From positions 23,918 to 87,917 of the forward strand of contig JAKOTR010000080.1 in the NCBI GenBank assembly GCA_029776225.1: a stretch of DNA of 64,000 bases, read 5' to 3'. Each line of letters starts with the position of its first letter. The first letter of the stretch is position 1. This DNA comes from Acidobacteriota bacterium (lineage in GTDB: Bacteria; Acidobacteriota; Terriglobia; Bryobacterales; Bryobacteraceae). The notes below the pieces were generated by a model. That model was not told the origin of the DNA, did no database searches, and saw only the letters and a list, made by a program, of their open reading frames with translations. Both the position numbers and the translations under genes were made by a program. Shown here piece by piece: positions 15,255 to 24,246 of the stretch.

Positions 15255-16754
15255 TCACCCCGCCAGGCGCTCCAGCTTCACGTCGGTTACAAAGAGCGTT
15301 CCGCGGTCCACGAAAAAGCCGAAGTGTCCCGGCTGGGCGCTTTGCAGTGGCGCCTCCAGGTTCAGCATGTTTTTCCAGGACGCGAAGATGCGGCCGTTGC
15401 GTACTTCCAGCGTGAGGCGGTAGGCCACGTCGTCCGCGATGTTGAACCAGGAGCGCGCAAGGACCTGGCGGGCCTCGGGACGGTTCCGGACCAGAAAAAC
15501 CTTGCCGTCCGGGGAATACCTGGCGGTCAGCGTCGCTTCAATGCCTCCGGCGCCGTCGGGACCTGCGAGCGCGACTGCTCCCATGTACTCGCCCGGGGAT
15601 TTCACCGCGGTCAGGGTCAGCCGCGCGTTCTGCACCGCCGAAACGTCGATCAGCGCGAGCGCCCGGCCGCTTTTCGAGCTGAGCCGGAGATGCCCGTCCA
15701 GTACGGCCGCCTCGGCATCGCTTCCGATGATCTTGAGCTGTTCCAAGGGGAGCTGCGACGGCCCCCCGAGCGTCAGATACCGGTCCGCCTCCGAACCCAT
15801 TGGGGAACGTTGCTGCATGCGGGCGGAAATAAAATCCTCAAACGGAAAATGCTGGGATTTCTGAATAATTAGCACCCGGCCGTCCGGGTACAGATACATG
15901 ACGTGGTAACTGAACGGAGCAATGACGTTCGCCGTGCGGACGAGCACCGGAACCCCGCCCATGGTTTCCGCGGAGTTGATGTGCCTGTGTCCGCAGATCA
16001 CCGCCTTGACGCACCCGGCTGACGCGATGGCTTCCTCGAACTCCGCCCGGTCGACCCAGTTCGCGGGCGGCACATGGGTGCAGATGATGACCTTCAGGCC
16101 GCGCGAGGACGCCTCCTTCAGGCTGGCACGCAGCCAGTCCATTTGAACGCGACCGAGCCCGAAAACATTGCCGCGGCCGTAGCGGCCGTTGGGGTTTGGC
16201 AGGAGGCAGTTAACTCCCACGATGCGCCAGCCCTTGAGATCGTGGCGGCGATAGGGCGCTCCGAAGTGCCGGGTCCAGGCTCCCAGTTGCGCCTCGTCCG
16301 TGTAGCTCGCTTCCAGCGTTTCATGATTGCCCAGGAGCGGCATGAACGGATGCGTGAGGCGGCCGTAGAACGCCTTCGCGAACGCCAGTTGCCGGTTGTA
16401 CTCGTCGGGCGGCGGGAAAAACGACCCTCCGGCGCTAATCACATCCCCGCCATGGACGGACAGGTCGGGCCGCTCCTCGTTGAGGACTTCGGCCAGGTCG
16501 GGCATCCGGCGGTCGGTGCTGGTCGTGATCTGTGCGCCGCCACCCCAATTCTCCAGGTGTCCGGGCCAGTAGTGGTGGTCGCTGACAAAGACGATTTTGC
16601 TTTCCCATCCCTCGGGAACGAAGCGGCCGGTGTAAAGGACAGTCCCGCCGCCCGCCGCCTGTCCGGCGAGCGCAGTGCGGGCCGCGGAAGCCCCGGCGAG
16701 GGCAGTGCTCCAAATCTGCAGGAAAGCGCGGCGGCCAAGTCTGGTGCTCTTCAT
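15255..16754 (-). CDS. Tat-exported calcineurin-like metallophosphoesterase
   Basis: This 499-residue protein starts with a twin-arginine-type signal ('GRRAFLQIW', residues 7-15, then an Ala-rich hydrophobic stretch to about residue 30). The phosphoesterase motifs follow: 'FVSDHHYW' (D-x-H, near 53), 'VHGGDVISAGG', 'LLGNHETLE', 'VIICTHVPP' and 'AVICGHRHI'. The last 200 residues are beta-rich and hold a laminin-G-like or DUF1080-like jelly roll ('LTLEVRNGRIFASWKNML', 'GHFGFFVDRGTLFVTDVKLERL'). The protein probably acts in the periplasm on an unknown phosphoester. It is transcribed divergently from ribBA and is unrelated in sequence to the phosphoesterase at 11659-13023. Confidence 0.85.
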   Translation of the reverse strand: MKSTRLGRRAFLQIWSTALAGASAARTALAGQAAGGGTVLYTGRFVPEGWESKIVFVSDHHYWPGHLENWGGGAQITTSTDRRMPDLAEVLNEERPDLSVHGGDVISAGGSFFPPPDEYNRQLAFAKAFYGRLTHPFMPLLGNHETLEASYTDEAQLGAWTRHFGAPYRRHDLKGWRIVGVNCLLPNPNGRYGRGNVFGLGRVQMDWLRASLKEASSRGLKVIICTHVPPANWVDRAEFEEAIASAGCVKAVICGHRHINSAETMGGVPVLVRTANVIAPFSYHVMYLYPDGRVLIIQKSQHFPFEDFISARMQQRSPMGSEADRYLTLGGPSQLPLEQLKIIGSDAEAAVLDGHLRLSSKSGRALALIDVSAVQNARLTLTAVKSPGEYMGAVALAGPDGAGGIEATLTARYSPDGKVFLVRNRPEARQVLARSWFNIADDVAYRLTLEVRNGRIFASWKNMLNLEAPLQSAQPGHFGFFVDRGTLFVTDVKLERLAG

Positions 16755-16959
16755 AGGTTGGGTTCTCCTTTTCCCAGCAGGTTCGCCTCACGCAGTGGCA
16801 GCTCTTCTGCGGAGTAGAAAAAGTATATTCCTTGCCGCCGGGAGGGCGCCAGCAGAACGGATCGCGAAAGGCCTGCGCGGCCGCGAAGGGAAGGGCCGCC
16901 CCGTGAGCTCTGGCGTCCGGAAAGCCCGCCGCGGGCCGGCGTATTGGATACTGTAATTT

Positions 16960-18087
16960 ATGCCTTTTGTGTCGGTGCCGGAGGCGGTCGAGGAGTTTCG
17001 CGCCGGGCGCATGCTCGTCATTGTGGACGACGAAGACCGTGAAAACGAAGGGGATTTGGCGGTTGCGGCCGAAAAGATCACGCCAGAAATCGTGAACTTT
17101 ATGGCCACGCACGGGCGCGGCCTCATCTGCCTGACGCTCACGCCTGAGCGCTGCGACGAGTTGCATCTGCATCCGATCACGCCGCACAACACTTCGCGGT
17201 TCGGAACCGCGTTCTGTGAGAGCATCGACGCGGCCGAGGGAGTGACGACGGGAATTTCCGCGGCCGATCGCGCGCGCACGATCCAGGTGGCTATTTCTCC
17301 AGACTGCCGGCCGAGCGATCTGGCGCGTCCGGGTCATGTTTTCCCGCTTCGGGCGCGGGAGGGCGGCGTGCTGGTGCGCGCCGGGCAGACGGAGGCTTCG
17401 GTGGACCTGGCGCGGATCGCCGGCCTGGCGCCCGCGGGCGTGATCTGCGAAATCATGAACGAGGACGGCACGATGGCGCGCGTGCCGCAGCTTGAGGAAT
17501 TCTGCCGCCGCCACAACCTGAAAATGATTTCGGTGGCGGAGCTGATTCGCTACAGGTTGCAGCATGAGCGGCATGTCCGGCGCGTCGCCGAGGGCTGCCT
17601 GGCTACCGAGTTCGGAGAGTTCCGCACGATCGCATACACCTCCGTGGCGGACCAGGAGCTGCACCTGGCGCTCGTCCGCGGTGAAGTCGCAGACAAGGAG
17701 AGCGTGCTGGTGAGGATGCACGCGCGCTGCGTGTACGGGGACGTGTTCGGCGCCACCACCTGCGACTGCCAGAAGACGCTGCGGAAAGCGCTGGCGCGCA
17801 TTGCCGAGGAAGGCGGCGTGGTGGTGTACCTCCATATGAGCGGCCCGGGCGTGCGGATTTTTCAAAAGGAACCCATCGGCGAAATCGTGCCGCATACGCG
17901 CGATTTCCGGCACTACACCGAGCCGGACGGGAAGCGTATACTTCAGTATGAGAGCGGAATCGGGGCGCAGATTCTCTCAGACCTCGGTCTGCGCAAGATC
18001 CGCCTGCTGACAAACCATCCGCGCCGCGTCATCGGACTGGAGGCATTCGGGATCACGATTGTCGAGCAGATTGCCGTGCCGGTCTGA
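16960..18087 (+). CDS. ribBA: RibBA-type riboflavin protein: DHBP synthase with degenerate GTP cyclohydrolase II half
   Basis: Residues 1-200 are a full 3,4-dihydroxy-2-butanone-4-phosphate synthase: '[11 protein letters not shown]' (22-32), 'THGRGLIC' (50-57), 'TGISAADRA' and the 'RPGHVFPL' loop. This half makes the four-carbon unit of riboflavin from ribulose 5-phosphate. Residues 205-375 resemble GTP cyclohydrolase II and keep the zinc cysteines (C257, C268, C270), but the usual 'RQEGRGIGL' is 'HMSGPGVRI' (292-300) and the loop holding YALQDQG/DTVEAN is missing. The 'D.R.YGIGAQIL' segment reads '[12 protein letters not shown]', so the catalytic Asp and Arg are replaced by Leu328 and Tyr330. 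The second half is therefore probably inactive and another ribA should exist. No FMN riboswitch is recognisable in the 205 bp upstream. Confidence 0.85.
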   Translation: MPFVSVPEAVEEFRAGRMLVIVDDEDRENEGDLAVAAEKITPEIVNFMATHGRGLICLTLTPERCDELHLHPITPHNTSRFGTAFCESIDAAEGVTTGISAADRARTIQVAISPDCRPSDLARPGHVFPLRAREGGVLVRAGQTEASVDLARIAGLAPAGVICEIMNEDGTMARVPQLEEFCRRHNLKMISVAELIRYRLQHERHVRRVAEGCLATEFGEFRTIAYTSVADQELHLALVRGEVADKESVLVRMHARCVYGDVFGATTCDCQKTLRKALARIAEEGGVVVYLHMSGPGVRIFQKEPIGEIVPHTRDFRHYTEPDGKRILQYESGIGAQILSDLGLRKIRLLTNHPRRVIGLEAFGITIVEQIAVPV

Positions 18088-18115
18088 AAAAAGCTTTTGA
18101 TTTGGAGACTTGTTC

Positions 18116-18517
18116 ATGAGCATTCGAATCATCGCAAGCGTGCTGTTGCCGGCCGTGGCGCTCACGCTCCTGGTTCCCGTTGATCTCCTGGCCCAGAATC
18201 ATGTCGTTTCTTCCGCGGAACTGCGTAGCGAGCTGCGCCGGGCGTCGGCGGCCCGGCAGCGCGACATCGCGACGCTGGAAAAAGTGCTGGCATCTCCGGA
18301 GGGAAAGAAGGCCCTGGCTTCCTTTAAGATGGACGCCGGCAAAGTGCAGCAGGCTCTGCACCATCTGAGCGATCAGGAACTGGCGCGGCTGGCGGCGCAG
18401 GCCAACCGCGTGCAGGAAGACTTCGCCGCCGGCACCCTGACCCTCACCAACCAGCAGGTAACCTACATCATCATCGGCGCAATCATCATCGCGGTGATCG
18501 CGATCGTTGCGCACTAA
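18116..18517 (+). CDS. Small PA2779-type secreted/membrane protein
   Basis: The frame can begin at TTG 18110, but the ATG at 18116 has GGAG eight bases upstream and gives 133 residues. A signal sequence ('IIASVLLPAVALTLLVPVDLLAQ') precedes a helical acidic/basic domain ('SSAELRSELRRASAARQRDIATLEKVL', read in two pieces, then 'ALHHLSDQELARLAAQANRV') and a C-terminal membrane helix ('YIIIGAIIIAVIAIVAH'). This is the layout of the PA2779 family, which is typically encoded beside a PA2778-family C39 peptidase, as here (12 bp gap). The job of the family is unknown. The C39 peptidase may cleave or be anchored by it. Confidence 0.7.
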   Translation: MSIRIIASVLLPAVALTLLVPVDLLAQNHVVSSAELRSELRRASAARQRDIATLEKVLASPEGKKALASFKMDAGKVQQALHHLSDQELARLAAQANRVQEDFAAGTLTLTNQQVTYIIIGAIIIAVIAIVAH

Positions 18518-18529
18518 TCGCCCTCTCGC

Positions 18530-19030
18530 ATGCTGTTGGCTGTGGCGATGCTGTATGCCGCTGCGACGAGCGGCTTCTGGCTGGATGTGCCTTACATCCG
18601 GCAGGAAAAGAACGGCTGCGGCGCGGCGAGCATCGCCATGGTCATGCAGTACTGGAAGGAGAGAGGCGCTCCCGTGAGCGCCGCGGACGCCGGTCCCGAA
18701 GCCATTCACAAGCGGCTGTATTCGCGGCGCGCCAAAGGAATCTACGCATCCGACATGGAGGGGTATTTCCGCGAAAAGGGATTTGAAGTTTTCGCTTTTC
18801 GCGGCGAGTGGGCGGACCTTGAGCAGCACATCCGCAAAGGCCGCCCGCTGATCGTGTGTTTGCGTCAGGGCGGCCCGCTGCATTACGTGGTTGTGGCCGG
18901 GGTGGATGACGGCTTCGTTCTGGTGAACGATCCCGCGCGCCGGAAGCTGCTGAAGCTGGATCGCGAAGGGTTCGAGCGCGACTGGAAAGACCGCTGGACG
19001 CTGCTGGCCGTTCCGCGGCAGGTCCAGTAA
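18530..19030 (+). CDS. C39-like (PA2778-family) cysteine peptidase
   Basis: This 166-residue papain-like peptidase of the C39 type has a short hydrophobic N-terminus. The catalytic Cys30 sits in 'QEKNGCGAASIAMVMQYW', His118 in 'GPLHYVVVAGV' and the third residue, Asp134, in 'LVNDPARRK'. C39 peptidases usually remove double-glycine leaders inside ABC exporters. Here there is no transporter, and the free-standing form follows a PA2779-like gene, as in the PA2778/PA2779 pair. The stop codon overlaps the next start (TAATG), coupling it to the TPR-barrel gene. Its substrate is unknown. Confidence 0.8.
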   Translation: MLLAVAMLYAAATSGFWLDVPYIRQEKNGCGAASIAMVMQYWKERGAPVSAADAGPEAIHKRLYSRRAKGIYASDMEGYFREKGFEVFAFRGEWADLEQHIRKGRPLIVCLRQGGPLHYVVVAGVDDGFVLVNDPARRKLLKLDREGFERDWKDRWTLLAVPRQVQ

Positions 19031-20529
19031 TGCAGGCGCTGCTGATCCCGGCGCTGCTGCTTTTCCAGGTGGCGCCGGTGGAGGACAATCTCGCGCGCGG
19101 CGTGGCCCTGGCGCGCGAAGGCCGCTTTGCGGAGGCCCGCGAGGCGCTCGAAGCCGGTTGGAAGGCCGCGCCGGGCGACAAACGATTTCCCACCGAGATG
19201 GCCGGCCTCGCGTTCCGGCAGAAGCAGTTCGGAGCCGCGAAGAAATATTTGCGCGCCGCGCTGCGGCTCGACCCCGAAGATCCCTACGCATCGGAGTTCC
19301 TGGGAACGCTGTTTCTACTGGAGGGGAACCAGGAAGCGGCACTGAAATACTGGAACCGCGCGGGACGGCCGCGGGTGCGGGAGATCCGGATGGAACCGGA
19401 GCCCGCCGTCGATCCGGTGCTGCTCGACCGGGCGTTTGCGTTCTCGCCGGCGGCGGTTCTGAAGCTGGAAGAGTACCGCCTCACGCGGGCCCGGCTCGAG
19501 CTGCTGGGAATTTTTCCGCTCTGGAAAATCGAGCTGCTGCCGGGCGAAGGCGAAGATTTCGAGGCCGTTTTCCGTTCCACCGAGAGGCGGGCCTGGTGGC
19601 TCTCACTCGCGCGCGGCGTGGCGTTTCAGACGGTGTATCCCGAGTTTTACAACCTGCGGGGCTCGGGTACGAATTTCGTTTCGCTGGTCAGGTGGGACGC
19701 GCAGAAGCGCCGCGTGTTCGCCGCCCTTTCCAGCCCGATTGCGCAAGATCCCGGCCGGCGCCGCACCTTCTTTGCCGACGCGCGGAACGAAAACTGGAAC
19801 GTACCCGGCCTGGGCGGCTTCAACCTGCAAAAGGTGGAAGGGGGCGCCGGGTTGGACTGGATCGTGAACAGCCGCTGGGGATGGGGGATCAGTTTCGGGG
19901 CCGCGACGCGGCGGTACCGGAACAGCACGCTTCCGGGGGGCGCGTCGCTCTGGTCGGAGGCGCGGGTCCGGTACGGCCTGCTCCGGGTTCCCGAGCGGCG
20001 GCTCACGGTGGAATCCGGGGCGTCGTGGCGGGTGGGGCGCACGTTCGAGCGGTCGCTGGGGTTGTTTTCGCAAGGGCAGGCGTCGCTCGAGGCGCGATGG
20101 TTCCCGCAGGCGCGCGGCGAGGATTTCGCGACCACGGCGCGGGTCCGGGTAGGGGGCACGGTAGGGGAGGTCCCCTTCGATAGCCTCTACATGCTCGGGC
20201 TGGAACGCGACAACGACCTCTGGCTGCGGGCGCACATCGGATCCAGGAACGGGCAGAAAGGCAGCGCTCCTATGGGGCGGAGCTTTGTACTTACTAACTG
20301 GGAATTGGACAAGCTTGTCTGTTCCGTGGGGATGGTGAGCATCAGCGTGGGGCCTTTCGTGGATAGCGGGCGTGCTTACGCCGCGGCGCCTCTGGGTTCG
20401 GGTAAGTGGTTATGGGACGCCGGGACGCAGGCAAAGGTGCGGGTGGCGGGAGGATTCGCGGTTGTGTTCTCATACGGCAAGGACCTGCGCACGGGCGGCG
20501 GCGCGTTCTATGTGACACTGGCGCCGTAG
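19030..20529 (+). CDS. TPR/POTRA-like outer-membrane beta-barrel protein
   Basis: This 499-residue protein begins with a short signal-like segment, then TPR repeats (about residues 20-115: 'ALAREGRFAEAREALEAGW', 'AAKKYLRAALRLDPEDPYA', 'GNQEAALKYWNRAG'). A single POTRA-like unit follows ('LDRAFAFSPAAVLKLEEYR', 'LELLGIFP', about 133-165), then about 330 residues of alternating amphipathic strands with many Gly, Arg and aromatic residues, ending 'GGAFYVTLAP'. This matches a TamA/ShlB-like barrel, although the lone POTRA and N-terminal TPR are unusual. It is translationally coupled to the C39 peptidase (TAATG). A role in outer-membrane insertion or export of a peptidase-processed substrate is a reasonable guess. 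Confidence 0.65.
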   Translation: MQALLIPALLLFQVAPVEDNLARGVALAREGRFAEAREALEAGWKAAPGDKRFPTEMAGLAFRQKQFGAAKKYLRAALRLDPEDPYASEFLGTLFLLEGNQEAALKYWNRAGRPRVREIRMEPEPAVDPVLLDRAFAFSPAAVLKLEEYRLTRARLELLGIFPLWKIELLPGEGEDFEAVFRSTERRAWWLSLARGVAFQTVYPEFYNLRGSGTNFVSLVRWDAQKRRVFAALSSPIAQDPGRRRTFFADARNENWNVPGLGGFNLQKVEGGAGLDWIVNSRWGWGISFGAATRRYRNSTLPGGASLWSEARVRYGLLRVPERRLTVESGASWRVGRTFERSLGLFSQGQASLEARWFPQARGEDFATTARVRVGGTVGEVPFDSLYMLGLERDNDLWLRAHIGSRNGQKGSAPMGRSFVLTNWELDKLVCSVGMVSISVGPFVDSGRAYAAAPLGSGKWLWDAGTQAKVRVAGGFAVVFSYGKDLRTGGGAFYVTLAP

Positions 20530-20559
20530 CCGCTTGGGAAGGCTAGGGTTAAACTGGAC

Positions 20560-21483
20560 TTGAAAGGCCCGTTGAATTTGCATCCTCACAATCACGGCAC
20601 GGACATGGGGAAGGTACTGGCCTGGTCGCTGGGCCTGACCCTGGTGTTCGTGATCGTGGAAGGGCTAGCGGGTTTGCAGGCGCGAAGCCTGGCGCTGCTT
20701 TCCGACGCCGGTCACAACCTCACGGACGCGCTTGCGCTCGGGCTGGCGTGGCTCGGCGTCTACGTCGCGCGCCGCCCCCCCGACGAAAGGAAGACCTACG
20801 GATATCACCGCGCGGGCGTGCTGGCCGCCTTCGTGAACGCGCTGTCGCTGCTAATCCTCGCCGGCTACATTCTTTACGAAAGCTACCACCGCTGGCGGCA
20901 GCCCGAGGAAGTTCACGAGTTTACGATGCTCGTGGTCGCGGCGCTCGGGTTGGCGGTGAATGCGTGGATCATGCTGGGTCTGCGCAAGGAGCGCCGCCGC
21001 GATCTCAACGTGCGCAGCGCCTGGGCGCACATGCTGGGCGATGCACTGGGATCCATCGGCATCATTATCGGGGCGGTGGTGATCCGCTACACGGGATGGA
21101 ACCGCACGGACCCGCTGCTCTCCGCTCTGATCGGGCTGCTGATCGTCTGGACGGCGTGGGACATCATCAAGGAGTCCCTGAACATACTCCTGGAGGGACT
21201 GCCGCGCGGGCTGGATCTCAACGAGGTGACCGGCGCGATGCTGGCGATCAAGGGAGTGCTCGAAGTCCACGATCTGCACATCTGGAGCCTGGGATCGAGC
21301 ACGCACGCGCTGAGCTGCCACGTGCTGATCGAAGACGTTCCGCCGTCGGAGAGCGAATCGATTCTGCGGCGAATCAACCACGTGCTCGCCGAGCGGTTCC
21401 AGATTCACCACACGACCGTGCAGTTCGAGCACGTGAGCTGTCCGGGTTGCCCCATCGAAAACCACTGGGAGCGTCCGGCTTAA
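20560..21483 (+). CDS. Cation diffusion facilitator (CzcD-like Zn/Co/Cd exporter)
   Basis: This 307-residue inner-membrane protein has six membrane helices. It carries the CDF metal-site motifs: 'LLSDAGHNLTDAL' in the second helix (His and Asp ligands) and 'AHMLGDALGS' in the fifth. A His-rich N-terminus ('LHPHNHG') and a C-terminal cytoplasmic ferredoxin-like domain ('GVLEVHDLHIWSLGSS', 'IHHTTVQFEH') match CzcD-type exporters, which move Zn or related ions out in exchange for protons. The start given is TTG. The first ATG would be at 20605 and would drop the His-rich segment, so TTG 20560 or 20575 is preferred. The 3' end overlaps the end of prmA by 4 bp on the other strand. Confidence 0.88.
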   Translation: MKGPLNLHPHNHGTDMGKVLAWSLGLTLVFVIVEGLAGLQARSLALLSDAGHNLTDALALGLAWLGVYVARRPPDERKTYGYHRAGVLAAFVNALSLLILAGYILYESYHRWRQPEEVHEFTMLVVAALGLAVNAWIMLGLRKERRRDLNVRSAWAHMLGDALGSIGIIIGAVVIRYTGWNRTDPLLSALIGLLIVWTAWDIIKESLNILLEGLPRGLDLNEVTGAMLAIKGVLEVHDLHIWSLGSSTHALSCHVLIEDVPPSESESILRRINHVLAERFQIHHTTVQFEHVSCPGCPIENHWERPA

Positions 21484-22274
21484 GCGGGGCTCAGGCAGAC
21501 CAGCGCCGCCCAGTCTTCCTTTTCGAGAGTCTCGGAGCAGCCGCCGAAAGCTCTGCGAACGCGTTCGGCATCCCGCACGGAAAAGCCGGAGAGGATCGCC
21601 CGGCCCTGCGGCTTGCGGATGCGGCAGATCTCCGGCGCGAGCGCCATTAGGGTTTCGGCATTGATGTTGGCGACGATCACATCCGCCGCGGCATCGCGCA
21701 CCGACCGCACCGAACCGGTGAAAAGCCCGACGGGCACGCCGCCGGAGCGGAAGCGCGCGCTCGCCGAGGCGACGGCGGCGGGATCGATGTCGCAGGCGTA
21801 GATGGGCGACGCGCCGAGCAGGGATGCGGCCAGGCAGAGAATGCCCGTGCCTGTTCCGACGTCGAGCACCGAGTCGCCGGGGCGGACGCAGCGCTCCATT
21901 GCTTCCAGGCAAAGCTGGGTGGACGTGTGCCATCCCGTGCCGAAGGCCTGGCCGGGATCCATGTCGATGCGAAAGCGGCCGGGCGGCGCCGGTTCATCGC
22001 TCCACGCGGGCGCGAGATAAAAACGGCTCCCGACCAGCACGGGAGTCCACAGAGATTGCGCGACGGCGATCCAGTCGCGATTCTCGGCGGCCTCCCACCG
22101 CGGGTTATAAGCGGCGAACTCCGAGGCGTCGAACCGGTGCTCGAAGTATGCGGCAAGCGTGCAACCACCGCCCGGGACGTTTTGTTCGGTGACGCCCGCC
22201 GTGCCGCGCTCCCAAAGTTCGGCAATGAGCAGATCTTTCTCCGCGGCGTTTGTTTCCAGGTGCAGGATGAACAT
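21480..22274 (-). CDS. prmA: Ribosomal protein L11 methyltransferase
   Basis: This 264-residue SAM-dependent methyltransferase trimethylates ribosomal protein L11. The substrate-recognition N-terminal region (about 1-90) is followed by the PrmA signature 'DPGQAFGTGWHTST' and the SAM-binding motif 'LDVGTGTGILCLAA'. Then come 'ACDIDPAAVASA' and the catalytic-core segment 'VIVANINAETL'. The length is close to the usual 290. It lies 6 bp after a KefB-like antiporter gene, so they are probably co-transcribed, although they have no obvious functional link. Confidence 0.92.
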   Translation of the reverse strand: MFILHLETNAAEKDLLIAELWERGTAGVTEQNVPGGGCTLAAYFEHRFDASEFAAYNPRWEAAENRDWIAVAQSLWTPVLVGSRFYLAPAWSDEPAPPGRFRIDMDPGQAFGTGWHTSTQLCLEAMERCVRPGDSVLDVGTGTGILCLAASLLGASPIYACDIDPAAVASASARFRSGGVPVGLFTGSVRSVRDAAADVIVANINAETLMALAPEICRIRKPQGRAILSGFSVRDAERVRRAFGGCSETLEKEDWAALVCLSPA

Positions 22275-22280
22275 GAGCTT

Positions 22281-24044
22281 CTAGCTTGCCCGTTGCTGGT
22301 AACTCCGGTTGGCCAGCTTGTAGAGCTCCGTCCGGGTCCGCTCGCGTTCCTTATCCATTTGCTCCGGCGTTGCTCCGACGCGCTGGAGAATGGCGTCCAC
22401 CATGGCGATCGCGACTTCGGCTTCACCGGAGAAGGCCAGGTCCGCCCCCGCCTCGCGCAGCGCGCTCGTCTGGGACAGGAACTGCGACCTTGCCAGAACC
22501 TGAATGCGCGGGTTGATCTCGCGCGCGACCCTGATGATCTCATAGGATTCGCTCGCGCCCGGCGCCGAGAGGATGAGCGTGTCGGCCGCTGCAACGCCGG
22601 CTTGTCTGAGGACGTCGGGCTGTGCCGCATTCCCGTAAACCGCGCGGATGCCGCGCCGCTGCAACCGGCGGATCGTGTCGATATTGAGCTCAATGACGGT
22701 GGGGATAAAGTCGTGCTCGGAAAGGAGCCGCACCACCGTCTCCCCCACGGGGCCGTAGCCGATGATGATCGCCCGCGGCTGGCCCTCATCCGGCTGGTGA
22801 TGGTGATCCCCGTGTGCGGCCATAATGGCTTTTCCGGCTCGCGGCTCGAGCAGCTTTCGGACGCCGGACTTGGCGAGCCGCCGCTCGAGTGCGGGCAGCG
22901 CCCGATACAGCACGGGGTTGAGCGTGATGGAAACGATGGCGGCGGCGACGACCGAGTCAGTGGCGCCGCTCGGAAGCACGCCCAGTTGATCGCCCAGAAC
23001 CGTGAGCATAAACGAGAATTCGCCGACTTGGGCAAGCGCGGTCGCCACGCGAAGCGCGATTCGCAAACCATAGCCAAGCGGGACAACGATCAGGATGGCG
23101 GCCAGCGGCTTGCCCAGCATCACGATTCCGATCGCTGCGGCCGTGAGCACTGGCTGGCGGAGCAGATGCTGCGGATCGAACAGCATGCCCACGGAGACGA
23201 AGAACAGCACGGCGAAGGCATCCCGCATGGGCAGGGCTTCCGAGGCGGCCCGGTAGCTGAACTCCGATTGCCCGACCACCATACCGGCCAGGAACGCGCC
23301 GAGCGCCATGGAGACACCGAAAATCGCCGCTGAGCCGACCGAGATCCCGATCGCGATGGTCAGCACGGTCAGCGTGAAAAGTTCACGCGAGCCTGTGCGC
23401 GCAGCGGCCGTTAGTAGCCGTGGAAGCAGTTTCCCGCCGGGCCCCAGCGTGAGCGCGGTGAGAGCGATCAACTTCACTGTCGTGATGCCAAGCGCGGCGG
23501 GAAGATTGCTCGAATCCGCCTTGGCCCCCGCGAAGATGGCCGGCAAGACCACCAGCACGAACACGGTGAAAATGTCTTCGAAAACGAGCCAGCCGATCGC
23601 GATGCGTCCCGACCGGGTGTGCAGATCCCCATGGTCGGAGAGCACGCGGGTGAGCACGACGGTGCTGGCTACCGAGAGCGAAAGGCCGAATACGAGCCCC
23701 GCCGACCACGACCAGCCACACGCGTGTCCGACAAGCAGCCCCAGCAGAGTCGCCATCGAGCTCTGGACCAGGGCCCCCACCACCGCGATGCGGCGCACGG
23801 CCAGCAGATCCTTCAGGTGAAAGTGCATCCCGACGCCGAACATGAGAAGGATTACGCCCACTTCGGCAAGCTGTTCGGCGATACCCCGATTGGCGACAAA
23901 CCCGGGCGTGTGCGGGCCAAGGATCAGCCCGGCCACCAGGTAGCCGACAATCGCCGGCAGCTTCAGACGAAGCGCGACGAATCCGGAAATCAGCGCAACT
24001 GCGAAACCGGCGCCGAGGGTAAGGATTAGTTCAACGTTATGCAC
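22281..24044 (-). CDS. CPA2-family cation:proton antiporter with TrkA-N domain (KefB/YbaL-like)
   Basis: This 587-residue protein has about 12 membrane helices (residues 5-385). The CPA2 feature 'YLVAGLILGPHTPG' is near residue 36 and 'FFVSVGMLFDP' near 278. The cytoplasmic C-terminal half is a RCK/TrkA-N nucleotide-binding domain with 'AIIIGYGPVGETV' (GxGxxG) and the acidic strand end 'PTVIELN'. Such proteins exchange K+ or Na+ for H+ and are gated by NAD(H) or glutathione adducts. No KefG/KefF-like regulator gene is nearby. A His-rich stretch ('AAHGDHHHQPDEG') links the two halves. The call is firm at family level; the ion is not decided. Confidence 0.88.
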   Translation of the reverse strand: MHNVELILTLGAGFAVALISGFVALRLKLPAIVGYLVAGLILGPHTPGFVANRGIAEQLAEVGVILLMFGVGMHFHLKDLLAVRRIAVVGALVQSSMATLLGLLVGHACGWSWSAGLVFGLSLSVASTVVLTRVLSDHGDLHTRSGRIAIGWLVFEDIFTVFVLVVLPAIFAGAKADSSNLPAALGITTVKLIALTALTLGPGGKLLPRLLTAAARTGSRELFTLTVLTIAIGISVGSAAIFGVSMALGAFLAGMVVGQSEFSYRAASEALPMRDAFAVLFFVSVGMLFDPQHLLRQPVLTAAAIGIVMLGKPLAAILIVVPLGYGLRIALRVATALAQVGEFSFMLTVLGDQLGVLPSGATDSVVAAAIVSITLNPVLYRALPALERRLAKSGVRKLLEPRAGKAIMAAHGDHHHQPDEGQPRAIIIGYGPVGETVVRLLSEHDFIPTVIELNIDTIRRLQRRGIRAVYGNAAQPDVLRQAGVAAADTLILSAPGASESYEIIRVAREINPRIQVLARSQFLSQTSALREAGADLAFSGEAEVAIAMVDAILQRVGATPEQMDKERERTRTELYKLANRSYQQRAS

Positions 24045-24246
24045 CTGTTCTTTCCACGATAACGCGAATGTGATTCATTACGAAAGTCTTAGGTGCTCAC
24101 CGGGCCGGGGGCTCAGGGCCAAAAACCGTTCAGGTCACGGCGAAAATCGGCGCCGGTCGGATCCGGCGCGCCCCCCGAAGCGCTCGCGCGGATCGGGCAG
24201 GCAACTTTGCCCGTTCGGGGCGGCGGCTCGTGCGTGAGGGCGCCGA

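Noticed and set aside
16755..16959. FMN riboswitch before ribBA
   Set aside because: The conserved RFN blocks are not visible in these 205 bp.
24194..24213. Hairpin CGGGCA/TGCCCG after the response-regulator gene
   Set aside because: The stem is 6 bp with an 8-nt loop and no T-run, too weak to call a terminator.
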